Assembly: GCF_036231965.1 (NCBI RefSeq)
Contig: NZ_CP109499.1
Span: 6,324,001 to 6,388,000 of the forward strand
Direction: 5' to 3'
Source of the DNA: Streptomyces sp. NBC_01428
GTDB taxonomy: Bacteria; Actinomycetota; Actinomycetes; Streptomycetales; Streptomycetaceae
DNA length: 64,000 nucleotides
Below the pieces are notes generated by a model. That model was not told the DNA's origin and made no database searches. It worked only from the letters and a program-made list of their open reading frames with translations. Made by a program: the position numbers and the translations under genes. This document shows positions 7,172-15,136 of this stretch, in pieces. The first letter of the stretch is position 1. Every line of letters starts with the position of its first letter.

Positions 7172-9203
7172 CCCGATCGGAGCGCACCGCCCCGGCGGCA
7201 CCCGCCGCAAGCCGCAGCCAACCCCGCTGTCCCGGCTGGCCACCCGCCTCGCACCCCTCGCGCCCCTCGGCCGCCGCCTGAAGCCCGCCTACCCGCGACC
7301 GGGCCGGGCCGGCTGGCGACGCTGGATGCCCTCCTGGCGCCAGTGGCTCGGCGCCCTCGCGCTCTCCATCGGCCTGAGCGGCTCGCTGCTGGTCATCGCC
7401 TACGCCGCGACGGACATCCCGCAGAACCTCAACACGTACGCGACCCAGCAGGACAACGTCTACTTCTGGGCCGACGGCACCCCCATGGCCCGTACCGGCT
7501 GGGTGCGCCGCCAGGCCATGCCGCTCAAGGACATCCCCCCGGACGTCCGCTCGGCCGTCCTCGCGGCGGAGAACGAGAGCTTCTACTCCGACCCCGGGAT
7601 CTCCGTCAAGGGCATCACCCGCGCCCTGGTGCGCACGGTCGGCCAGGGCGACACCCAGGGCGGCTCGACGATCACCCAGCAGTACGTCAAGAACGTCTAC
7701 CTGAACCAGAACCGTTCGGTGAGCCGCAAGTTCACCGAGGCCATGATCTCCCTCAAGCTCGACAACAAGTTGAGCAAGGACGAGATCCTTGAGGGGTACC
7801 TCAACACGAGCTGGTTCGGGCGCGGCACCTACGGTCTGCAGCGGGCCTCCCAGGCCTACTACGGCAAGGACGTGAGCCGCCTCAACGCCAGCGAGGGCGC
7901 CTTCCTCGCCTCGCTCCTCAAGGGCGCGGGCCTCTACGACCCCACCCTGAGCGAGGCCAACCACAAGCGGGCCGTGGAGCGCTGGTCCTGGATCCTCGAC
8001 CGGATGGTCAAGACGGGCAAGCTGTCCGCCTCCGAGCGGGCCACCTACACGAAGTTCCCCGAACCGCTCGAGCAGGGGCGGGCGTTCGACACCGGAAAGC
8101 AGAGCGACTACCTGGTCGAGCTGGCGACCCAGTACGCGAAGAAGGCCGGGCACATCTCCGACCGCGACTTCGACCTCGGCGGCTACCAGATCTACACGAC
8201 CTTCGACCGCAAGCGGGAGAAGAAGCTCACCGACACCGTGACCGAGGCCCGCGCCAAGGCGAAGAAGGACGACCCGGACAAGGCGAAGAACGCCCACTAC
8301 GGCGCCGCCTCGATCGCCGACGACGGACGGATCCTCGCCGTCTACGGCGGCCCCGACCACCGTACGCAGGGCTACAACGAGTCCAACGCGACCACCGTGC
8401 CCGCCGGTTCGGCCTTCCTGCCGTTCGTCTACGCGGCGGGGCTGCAACACGGCGTCCACAAGACCCGCGAGGGCGCGGTCACACCGGTCACCCCCGAGTC
8501 CGTGTACGACGGCAACGACGGCATCCCGGTCAGCACCCCGGAGGGCCCCTACTGGGACCGCAGCGGCAAGAAGGTCGCCGCCCACAACGACGGGAAGAAG
8601 GACCACGGGCAGGTCACGCTGCGCCAGGCGCTCGCCGCCTCCGTGAACACCCCGTTCATGCAGCTCGGCATGGACACCGGCCTGGACAAGGTGCGCGCGA
8701 CCGCCGAGGCCTCGGGCCTGCTCTCCTCCAGCATCGGACCCCAGGTACCCACACTGTCGCTGGGCAGCTCCACACCCAGCGCGATCCGCATGGCCAACGC
8801 GTACGCCACCTTCGCCGCGGACGGGACGCACACCGAGCCGTACTCGGTGCGCCGCGTCACCCGCAACGGCTACCGCGTCACCCTGGACACCCCGGCGCCC
8901 CATCGCGCGATGAGCGCGGAGGTGGCCCGCGAGGTCACGGAGGCGCTCTCCGACTCCTTCCGCACCGCCCACCCGGGCGCCGCAACCACCACGGCGCAGG
9001 TGGCGGGCAAGAAGGGCACGACGCAGGACGACAAGGCGGCCTGGTATGTCGGCACGAACCGTGACGTCTCGACCGCGGTGGTCCTCTACCGCATCGACCT
9101 GTCCAAGAGCCTCGAACCGCTTCCCCTCGAAGGGATCGCCGGCACACCCGAGACCGACGTCCCGTACGGCATCTGGTCCGGCGCGATGAGTCCGCTGCGC
9201 TGA
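7116..9203 (+). CDS. Class A penicillin-binding protein with altered transpeptidase motifs
   Basis: Residues 75-97 form the membrane anchor. The GT51 glycosyltransferase domain follows with ENESFY at 152-157 (catalytic Glu), GGSTITQQYVKN and the GYLNTSWFGRG motif, so lipid II polymerisation looks intact. The transpeptidase domain keeps S509-V-N and K632-K-G-T, but motif 1 reads S432-A-F-L435 where active enzymes have S-x-x-K. The general base lysine is replaced by leucine, and KTG is KKG. It may therefore be a glycosyltransferase with a non-catalytic transpeptidase fold. The start is uncertain: ATG 7116 is listed; GTG 7164 has GGAGCG nearby and overlaps a leader ORF. Confidence 0.9.
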   Translation: MPGIPCPRAVHAPERAVVDPIGAHRPGGTRRKPQPTPLSRLATRLAPLAPLGRRLKPAYPRPGRAGWRRWMPSWRQWLGALALSIGLSGSLLVIAYAATDIPQNLNTYATQQDNVYFWADGTPMARTGWVRRQAMPLKDIPPDVRSAVLAAENESFYSDPGISVKGITRALVRTVGQGDTQGGSTITQQYVKNVYLNQNRSVSRKFTEAMISLKLDNKLSKDEILEGYLNTSWFGRGTYGLQRASQAYYGKDVSRLNASEGAFLASLLKGAGLYDPTLSEANHKRAVERWSWILDRMVKTGKLSASERATYTKFPEPLEQGRAFDTGKQSDYLVELATQYAKKAGHISDRDFDLGGYQIYTTFDRKREKKLTDTVTEARAKAKKDDPDKAKNAHYGAASIADDGRILAVYGGPDHRTQGYNESNATTVPAGSAFLPFVYAAGLQHGVHKTREGAVTPVTPESVYDGNDGIPVSTPEGPYWDRSGKKVAAHNDGKKDHGQVTLRQALAASVNTPFMQLGMDTGLDKVRATAEASGLLSSSIGPQVPTLSLGSSTPSAIRMANAYATFAADGTHTEPYSVRRVTRNGYRVTLDTPAPHRAMSAEVAREVTEALSDSFRTAHPGAATTTAQVAGKKGTTQDDKAAWYVGTNRDVSTAVVLYRIDLSKSLEPLPLEGIAGTPETDVPYGIWSGAMSPLR

Positions 9204-9287
9204 CCCCGTCGGCCGGCCGTCCGGACCGGCCCCCTCCGACGGCCGCCGTCCGGCCGCGTCCCCTTCCTCAGACCCCCCTCGCAGAAT

Positions 9288-10598
9288 GTGCCCCGTATGA
9301 ACTCGAAGCACAGCCGGCGCCGACGCCGGGAGCCCGAACAGCCTTCTGCCGCCGCCTCGGCACGCCAGGGCTTCGCGGCCATGACGGCGTTCCTCGTCGT
9401 CACGTCCCTGACCGCCACCTACCTGGCCCTGAACACGGACAGCACCACACCGGCGGGCTCCGCCGGAGTGCACGCCTCCGACGACGCCGCCAAGGCGAAG
9501 AAGGAACCGGCGTGGGACGGAAAGACGAAGATCCTCGGCGACGGTTCCACGTCCTACACGGGCCCGCAGAAGGGCGAGTTGAAGGCCGTACCGCTCAAGC
9601 CCGGTGAGAAGCCGCCCCAGTTCGTCGTCTTCTCCTGGGACGGCGCCCTCCAGGGCGACGACAAACTGTTCTCCCACTACCGGGAGATGGCCGAGCAGTA
9701 CAACGCCCACATGACGTTCTTCCTGACCGGGATCTACCTGCTGCCCAAGAACAAGAAGACGCTCTACGAGCCTCCGATGCACAACCCGGGCGCGGCGGCG
9801 ATCAGCTACCCCACCGACGAGCACATCCGCACCACGCTCGCCGAACTCGGCAAGGCGTGGAAGGCGGGCAACGAGATCGGCACCCACTTCAACGGCCACT
9901 TCTGCGGCGACAAGGGCGGCGGGGACTGGAGCGTCGAGGAGTGGGAGAGCGAGATCAACCAGTTCTTCTCCTTCGTCGAGAAGTGGAAGACCAACACCGG
10001 CTACAGCGATCTGCCGGCGCTCCCCTTCGACCCGGCGAAGGCCATCAGCGGCGGGCGCGCCCCCTGCCTCGAAGGCCAGAAGAACCTGCTCAAGGCGATG
10101 AAGGCCACGGCGAAGAAGTACGACTGGCGCTACGACGCCAGCTCGGCCGGGGACTTTCAGATATGGCCCGCCAAGAAGGAGGGCGTCTGGGACTTCCCGC
10201 TCCAGATGCTCCCCTACGAGAACGGCAAGTACCAAGGCCTGTCCATGGACTTCAACTTCCTCTACAACCAGTCCGACGGCGAGACCGACGGAGATCCGGC
10301 CCAGTACCCGCAGTGGGAACAGGAGACCGTCAAGTCGTACATGGCCGGTTTCGACCGGGTCTACTACGGCAGTCGGGCGCCGCTGTTCATCGGCAATCAC
10401 TTCGAGGACTGGAACGGGGGCATCTACATGAAGTCCATCGACCAGGTCATCAAGAGCGTGTGCACGAAGAAGGGCGTCCGCTGTGTGTCCTTCCGTGAAC
10501 TGACCGACTGGCTCGACGTGCAGAAGCCGGAGACCCTGGAGCGCCTGCGCAGCCTCGACCCGGCCCAGTCGCCGGACTGGTCGACGGTCGTGAAGTAG
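9288..10598 (+). CDS. Secreted or membrane-anchored polysaccharide deacetylase family protein
   Basis: The 436-residue protein has an Arg-rich cytosolic N-terminus and one membrane helix at about 31-50, so the catalytic part is extracellular. The NodB-type motifs are visible: VVFSWDGAL with D118 replaces the usual TFDDG, and H200-FNG-H204 is the metal-binding HxxxH. MTFFLTGIYLL is the core strand. Only one Asp of the usual DD pair remains, so activity is plausible but not certain. The substrate is likely cell-wall glycan or a secreted polysaccharide, consistent with the adjacent PBP gene 84 bp upstream. GTG 9288 and ATG 9297 are both possible starts. Confidence 0.78.
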   Translation: MPRMNSKHSRRRRREPEQPSAAASARQGFAAMTAFLVVTSLTATYLALNTDSTTPAGSAGVHASDDAAKAKKEPAWDGKTKILGDGSTSYTGPQKGELKAVPLKPGEKPPQFVVFSWDGALQGDDKLFSHYREMAEQYNAHMTFFLTGIYLLPKNKKTLYEPPMHNPGAAAISYPTDEHIRTTLAELGKAWKAGNEIGTHFNGHFCGDKGGGDWSVEEWESEINQFFSFVEKWKTNTGYSDLPALPFDPAKAISGGRAPCLEGQKNLLKAMKATAKKYDWRYDASSAGDFQIWPAKKEGVWDFPLQMLPYENGKYQGLSMDFNFLYNQSDGETDGDPAQYPQWEQETVKSYMAGFDRVYYGSRAPLFIGNHFEDWNGGIYMKSIDQVIKSVCTKKGVRCVSFRELTDWLDVQKPETLERLRSLDPAQSPDWSTVVK

Positions 10599-10914
10599 CT
10601 GGTCGCAACGGCGCCCGCGGGGTCGCCGCGGCGACTTTGAACATCAACTTACCTCGGACATAAGGGACTCGGTTGCACTCCGGCCCAACTCTTCGCGAAC
10701 CCGACACAGTTGCGGAGAATATGTAAAGGGACACGTGCGGGTGACCCGCCCAGGAACGGGTGCGGGGTCCCACGACGGGTCGCCGGGGAGCACCCGCGCG
10801 TGGCGGGCCGAGGGCCTGCCGAGGGCCTACGGAGTCACGGGTGGGACCTGCCGCGGGCGGCCGTTTCCGGCGGACCGGGACTCGGTGTCCCGGGGCCGAC
10901 CGCTCACGGCGTCT
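10599..10914. other. Intergenic region between convergent genes, no gene recognised
   Basis: This gap lies between the deacetylase and the oppositely oriented coiled-coil gene. A short palindrome GTCGCCGCGGCGAC follows the deacetylase stop and may terminate it. The stretch around 10640-10730 is less GC-rich and promoter-like (GAATATGTAAA at 10717-10727) but no recognisable gene follows. A small RNA cannot be excluded. Confidence 0.3.
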
Positions 10915-12558
10915 TCAGACGCCCCCGCGCTCCTCGCGGATCTGGGAGACGACCCCGGCCACCGTCTGCCGCACGGCCTCCGTCTCGGTCAGGAAGTGCC
11001 AGTAGTCGGGGTGACGCCCCTCCAGCGTGGCGACGGCCCGGTCCAGCCGGGCGACGGACTCGTCCAGCGGGCGCGCCTGCCGCGGATCGGGAGTGCTGCG
11101 GCCCGCCATGGCCAGCCGCTGCGCGTCCCGGATCGCGAAACGGGTCCGGTCGATCTCCGCCTGCGGATCCTTCTGTACGGCGTTCAGCCGCCGCAGCCGG
11201 TCACCCGCCGCCGAAACGGCCTCGTCCGTGTTGTTGAGCAGCGCGCGCACCGTCGCCAGCAGCGCGGTCGCGTCCGGCCAGCGCTGCGCCTCCCGCGCCG
11301 CCCTGGCCTCCTTCAGCTTCGCCTCGGCCTGCCGTACGTTCTCCTCGGCCGCGTCCGGTACGTGCTGGAGGTCCTGCCAGCAGGCCGCGGAGAACCGGCG
11401 CCGCAGCTCGCTCAGCACCGGTTCCACCTGTCCGGCCCGGGTCGTCAGCGACTGGGCGCGGGTCCGCAGCGACACCAGCCGGTGGTCGATCTCCGCGGCC
11501 CGTTCCGGCAGCCGCTCCGCCTCCGCCCGTACCGCCCCGGCTTCCCGGGAGACCCGCTCGGCACGCTCCAGGGTCTCCGGCACACCGTGCTGCCCCGCAC
11601 CCTGGTTGAGCTTGGTCAGCTCGGGGCCGAGCGTGGCGAGCCGGGCGGCGAGGTCGTCGGCCCGGAGCCCCGACTGCCGTACCGCGTCCAGAGCGTTCGA
11701 CGCGGCGAGGAGGGACTGCCGGGCGCGCTCGACGGCCGGGGCGAGCCGGGCGAGCTGGGTCTCGGCCTTGCCGAGCAGCGGGCCGAGACCCTGCTCGAAC
11801 CGGTCCAGTTCGGTCTTCACCCGGCCCAGCTCGTCCTTGGCGGCCGTCAGCTCGGTGCGGGCCCGGGCGGCGACCGACGCCTCCAGCTCGTCGCGGTCCA
11901 GATCGTGGGCGTCGACGGCGGTGATGTACTTCTGGCTGGCCTCGTCGATGCGCCGCCCCAGCGCCTCGAAGTCGGAGACCGCGCGCCGGGCGGCCGGGGA
12001 GTCGTCCACGGCCGTGATCGTCTCGATCGAGATGCGCAGGTCGCGCTGGGCGGTGTCGAGCTCGTAGAACGCGGCGGCGGCGGCGTCCTTGGCGGCCTGC
12101 GCCTCGGCCCGCTGCCCCTCGGCCCGCCCGCCGAACCAGCGCCGCGTACCGCCCCCGGCGAAGGCCGCGGGCAGGACGAGGGCGGCCAGCACGGGGAGGG
12201 CGACGAGGGTGAGCACGTCACGGGCGGCGGCGAAGGAGCGGGAGGGGCGCGTGGAGGGCTCCGAAGGGGGGATCGCCGGGACGGGGCCGTGCGGGCCGGG
12301 TACGGGGCCGCCTGTCGACGTACCGGACGCAACGGACGCACCGGAGGTACTGGACTGGTGCGTACCCGACTGCTGCGCACCGGACCGGTGCGCCTGCGTG
12401 GAACCGGCGTCCTCCGCGCGGTCGCGCTGCGCGGGCACCGGCCCTGTCGGCGGGGGGCCCTGCCTGACGGGAAGGGGGTGGGCCGGCCGCGCTGATCGCG
12501 CGAACGGCGAGTACGGCCGCGAAGGTGTCGCCGTCACATCCCTCTCCCGTGCTGTCAT
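10915..12558 (-). CDS. Membrane-anchored coiled-coil protein of unknown function
   Basis: This 547-residue protein has a disordered Pro/Ser/Thr/Gln N-terminus (1-110), a single membrane segment at about 114-135, and then about 400 residues of charged, Ala/Glu/Arg/Leu-rich sequence with heptad character. The long helical part resembles TPM/septation-type or stress-linked scaffold proteins of Streptomyces, but I recognise no named domain or catalytic motif. The N-terminal tail would be cytosolic and the coiled coil external, or the reverse; topology is not clear. It shows no operon partner: the lipoprotein gene upstream is in the same direction but more than 50 bp away. Confidence 0.75.
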   Translation of the reverse strand: MTARERDVTATPSRPYSPFARSARPAHPLPVRQGPPPTGPVPAQRDRAEDAGSTQAHRSGAQQSGTHQSSTSGASVASGTSTGGPVPGPHGPVPAIPPSEPSTRPSRSFAAARDVLTLVALPVLAALVLPAAFAGGGTRRWFGGRAEGQRAEAQAAKDAAAAAFYELDTAQRDLRISIETITAVDDSPAARRAVSDFEALGRRIDEASQKYITAVDAHDLDRDELEASVAARARTELTAAKDELGRVKTELDRFEQGLGPLLGKAETQLARLAPAVERARQSLLAASNALDAVRQSGLRADDLAARLATLGPELTKLNQGAGQHGVPETLERAERVSREAGAVRAEAERLPERAAEIDHRLVSLRTRAQSLTTRAGQVEPVLSELRRRFSAACWQDLQHVPDAAEENVRQAEAKLKEARAAREAQRWPDATALLATVRALLNNTDEAVSAAGDRLRRLNAVQKDPQAEIDRTRFAIRDAQRLAMAGRSTPDPRQARPLDESVARLDRAVATLEGRHPDYWHFLTETEAVRQTVAGVVSQIREERGGV

Positions 12559-12611
12559 CCGCTTGCCCGGCTGTCATTCTCCCACCGGTTAGGGACGAAC
12601 ACACGGGCCGG

Positions 12612-13400
12612 TCAGTTCGCGGTTCGCACCGTGATCTTTCCGTCGCCCGTGTGAGCCGAGACACGGTGCGTGCTGGAGGCGTCACGCGGCACGTCCACGT
12701 GGACCGAGCCGTCACCGCTGCCCGTCGTCACGCGGTAGCCGGCGTGGGGCAGCACGATCGACACGGAACCGTCGGCGGTCCGGGAGTCCACCAGATCGGG
12801 TACGGAGGCGAGTTCGAGCCGTACGGAGCCGTCCTCGGTACGGGCGCGCACGTTCCGGGCGTCCACGCCGAGCGCCTGGATGGAGCCGTCGGCGCTGCGC
12901 AGGTCGAGCGGTCCCGAGGAGTCGCTGACCCGCACGGATCCGTCGGCCGTACGGATGGTCAGGGCCTCGGCGAAGCCCCGGGCGCTCACTCCTCCGTCCC
13001 CGTCCCGTACCTTCACAGCCACGCCGCGCGGCACGACGATCCGGTGGCGGGCGGAGCAGTCGGCGATCACGCCGGAGCACTTCATCCGCAGGACGAGCCG
13101 GTCGTCGCCCTTCATCGCCCAGGTCACCTTCGGGTCCCCGCCGACGGTGACGTGGCCCTGGAACCACCGGGTGACCTGGACCTCGTCCGACTTCGCGGAG
13201 TCCGACACGACGAGATCGAGCGAGGAGTCGTCCGAGTCGACGGTCAGGGTCCGGCCGTGCAGCGCGAAGGAACGGTGGTCGGGGTCCTTGTCGTCCCCGG
13301 CGGACGCGCCGCACGCGGTGGCGACGGCGACGACCGCCAGCACGACACCCCCGACGCCGGCGGCACGAAGGGTCCGGGCACGGGCAGGTGTACGAGCCAT
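12612..13400 (-). CDS. DUF4097-type beta-helical lipoprotein
   Basis: The start ATG at 13400 is supported by GGGGGAG immediately upstream in the mRNA. A 30-residue signal peptide ends AVATAC-G, a lipobox-like cleavage site, so this is probably a lipoprotein. The mature 230 residues show repeated strand pairs with D-G-S turns (RTADGSVRV, RSADGSIQA, RTEDGSVRL, RTADGSVSI, GSGDGSVHV), the hallmark of the DUF4097 putative-adhesin beta-roll. The function is not known; members are often next to stress or envelope genes. Longer upstream frames lack a ribosome binding site and are ignored. Confidence 0.82.
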   Translation of the reverse strand: MARTPARARTLRAAGVGGVVLAVVAVATACGASAGDDKDPDHRSFALHGRTLTVDSDDSSLDLVVSDSAKSDEVQVTRWFQGHVTVGGDPKVTWAMKGDDRLVLRMKCSGVIADCSARHRIVVPRGVAVKVRDGDGGVSARGFAEALTIRTADGSVRVSDSSGPLDLRSADGSIQALGVDARNVRARTEDGSVRLELASVPDLVDSRTADGSVSIVLPHAGYRVTTGSGDGSVHVDVPRDASSTHRVSAHTGDGKITVRTAN

Positions 13401-13623
13401 GATGATCTCCCCCTGAAACGGTCTGCGAGTCGCTCCGCACCCTCGACCGAACCCGGTCCACGAAGCCACTTCGAAGGTATGGGCGCCCACGCCCAGGGCC
13501 CATCCGGGCCGCTCCCGGATGCGGGGTGGGGATAACCCCCGGCCGGGACCACCTCCGCCGCGTGCCCCCGGATACGGGTTTGCGGGTCAGGCCCCCCGGC
13601 AATGTAGGCTATCGACTCGTTCT

Positions 13624-13698
13624 GGGCGCGTAGCTCAGGGGTAGAGCGCCGCCCTTACAAGGCGGATGTCGGCGGTTCGAAACCGTCCGCGCCCACCA
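13624..13698 (+). tRNA. tRNA-Val (anticodon UAC)
   Basis: The sequence folds as a complete cloverleaf. The acceptor stem GGGCGCG (13624-13630) pairs with CGCGCCC (13688-13694). The D arm is GCTC/GAGC, the anticodon stem-loop is CCGCC-CTTACAA-GGCGG giving anticodon TAC, and the T arm is GGCGG-TTCGAAA-CCGTC. The discriminator A and an encoded CCA end at 13698. Its 3' half serves as the integration site of the element to its right. Confidence 0.97.
13649..13698 (+). repeat. attL: tRNA-Val 3' half used as integration core
   Basis: The anticodon-loop-to-CCA part of the tRNA gene is repeated at the far end of the element. The 45-nt stretch 13654-13698 matches 22456-22500 at 39 positions. The 13-mer CCGCCCTTACAAG (13649-13661) recurs exactly at 22019-22031. 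This is the usual AICE arrangement, where the element restores the tRNA 3' end and displaces the old one. Confidence 0.8.
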
Positions 13699-13714
13699 GT
13701 CTCAGGACACGACT

Positions 13715-13756
13715 AAGGCCCAGGTCAACCGGTGCGAAGCCGGGTGCCTGGGCCTT
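13715..13756 (+). terminator. Terminator hairpin after tRNA-Val
   Basis: AAGGCCCAGG (13715-13724) pairs with CCTGGGCCTT (13747-13756), 17 nt beyond the tRNA. The hairpin would end tRNA transcription and also face the converging integrase gene. Confidence 0.7.
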
Positions 13757-13783
13757 GATCTTTCGCGGCGACTTTTCGCCGCC

Positions 13784-13800
13784 GTGCCACTCACGTGCCA
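13784..13800 (+). repeat. Left arm-type repeat pair GTGCCAC / GTGCCA
   Basis: GTGCCAC at 13784-13790 and GTGCCA at 13795-13800 are spaced 11 bp start to start. The same pair with the same spacing recurs at 21891-21908 near the right end. Such paired repeats flanking an att core are typical integrase arm-binding sites; binding here is inferred. The pair overlaps the 3' end of int. Confidence 0.55.
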
Positions 13801-14924
13801 GATGGTCCGTGCGGAGGCCGCTTCACCTTCTTGATCTGACCGTCCACGTAGTCGGCGATCTGGTGATCACGCCCGTTGACGAGGTGCTGATAGACCAGCG
13901 CGGCCCGCACCGACGAGTGGCCCATGCGGTGCATCAGCTCACGGGTGGTGGCGCCGCCGGTCGCGGCGAGGGTGTTCCCGGTGTGCCGGAGATCGTGGAA
14001 GTGGACGTCACCGAGACCGGTCGCGGTCAGCGCGCGGAGCCAGATCCGCCGGAAGTTGTTCCGCCGCAGAACACCGCCGCGGGCGCCGACGAAGACGAGC
14101 CCAGTCCGGCCGGCCTCTGCGTGCTCGGCCAGGTGCTGCGCCAGCTCGGGCACGATCGAGGCCGGGAACGCCACGGTGCGGACACCCGCAGCGCTCTTGG
14201 GCGCCTTGACCGTGAGGCCTTCGGTTCGGGTCTCGGCGTACGAACGGCGGACGGAGACGGTTCGGGCCTCCAGGTCGATGTCCCGGCGCTGGAGCGCGGC
14301 CAGCTCGCCGAAGCGGAGTGCGGCGAACGCGGCCAGGAGCACCAGGGCGCGGCAGTGAGGGGGGACCGCGTCGGCGAGCCGGTACACCTCGGGCACGGAG
14401 AGGAACGGCCGCTCGGTGTGGGTGACCGTGCCCGCGCCCTTGACCCGGCACGGATTGCGTTCGATCAGCCCGTCATCCACGGCGGTGTTCATGACGGCCC
14501 GTAGGACTTGGTACGCCTTGGAGACGGTGGCCGGCCCAACCCCGGCGTCGAGGAGGTCTGTACGCCAGCGCCGTACCTGCGGAGTGGTGATCTCCCGGAG
14601 GGGGATCGTGCGGAACGTCGGCAGGATGTGCCGGTTGAGCACGCCGGCGTTGCGCTCTCGTGTGGTGGCCGCGTAGTCACGATCCTTGAACCACGACTGC
14701 GCGAAGTCACCGAACGCAATCTTCACGTCCGGGTTCGTCCAGTCACCGTCGAGGATCTTGGCCTCTTGCTTGACGAGCCAGCGGTCCGCATCTGTCTGCG
14801 TCGCGAACGTCGTGTCAGCCGTCCGCATCAGACCGTCCGGACCCCGGTAGCGGGCCTGGAAGCGGCCAGAGGGCAGCTTGCGCACGGAGCCGAAGCGGCG
14901 ACGGCGCCTCTTGGAGTTAGGCAT
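13791..14924 (-). CDS. int: Tyrosine site-specific integrase of an AICE
   Basis: This 377-residue protein has an N-terminal arm-binding region (residues 12-60), a SAM-like core-binding domain (about 70-165) and a C-terminal catalytic domain. The catalytic residues are all visible: R204 (AALRFGEL), H310-xx-R313 (HFHDLRHT), H336 (MGHSS) and nucleophile Y345 (VYQH). It is of the pSAM2/SLP1 Int type and sits next to a tRNA gene, as expected for tRNA-specific integration and excision. The start ATG overlaps the stop of xis (ATGA at 14922-14926 in the minus strand), so the genes are co-translated. Confidence 0.93.
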   Translation of the reverse strand: MPNSKRRRRRFGSVRKLPSGRFQARYRGPDGLMRTADTTFATQTDADRWLVKQEAKILDGDWTNPDVKIAFGDFAQSWFKDRDYAATTRERNAGVLNRHILPTFRTIPLREITTPQVRRWRTDLLDAGVGPATVSKAYQVLRAVMNTAVDDGLIERNPCRVKGAGTVTHTERPFLSVPEVYRLADAVPPHCRALVLLAAFAALRFGELAALQRRDIDLEARTVSVRRSYAETRTEGLTVKAPKSAAGVRTVAFPASIVPELAQHLAEHAEAGRTGLVFVGARGGVLRRNNFRRIWLRALTATGLGDVHFHDLRHTGNTLAATGGATTRELMHRMGHSSVRAALVYQHLVNGRDHQIADYVDGQIKKVKRPPHGPSGT

Positions 14925-15136
14925 CAGGCCACCGCCTTCAGGCGCGAGGCACGGACCGTGATCGGCTCCACGGTGTGCTCCGTGATGTAGGCGTCCACGG
15001 CACTCTCCGGGATGCGGACGTGCCGACCGACCTTCACGAAGGTGATGCGTCGCTCGGCTATCAGCCGACGGGGGAAGCGCGCGGAGGTGCCGAGGACTTC
15101 GGCCACCTGGTCGACGCTGAGGTATCGCTCTTTCAT
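14924..15136 (-). CDS. xis: Excisionase, helix-turn-helix (Xis)
   Basis: The 70-residue protein reads YLSVDQVAEVLGTS...RLIAERRITFVKVGRHVRIPESAVDAYI, a MerR-like/excise-type winged helix. In pSAM2-type elements Xis bends att DNA and steers Int toward excision. Its start overlaps the repSA stop and its stop overlaps the int start, each by ATGA, so it is the middle gene of a rep-xis-int operon. The product is full length for the family. Confidence 0.9.
   Translation of the reverse strand: MKERYLSVDQVAEVLGTSARFPRRLIAERRITFVKVGRHVRIPESAVDAYITEHTVEPITVRASRLKAVA

Noticed and set aside
7065..10400. A 1111-codon open frame on the minus strand across the PBP and deacetylase genes
   Set aside because: It mirrors the GC-rich third positions of two well-supported plus-strand genes, has no recognisable domain and crosses their intergenic gap; it is an antisense shadow. 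The same applies to long antisense frames at 2698-5445 and 30492-33875.
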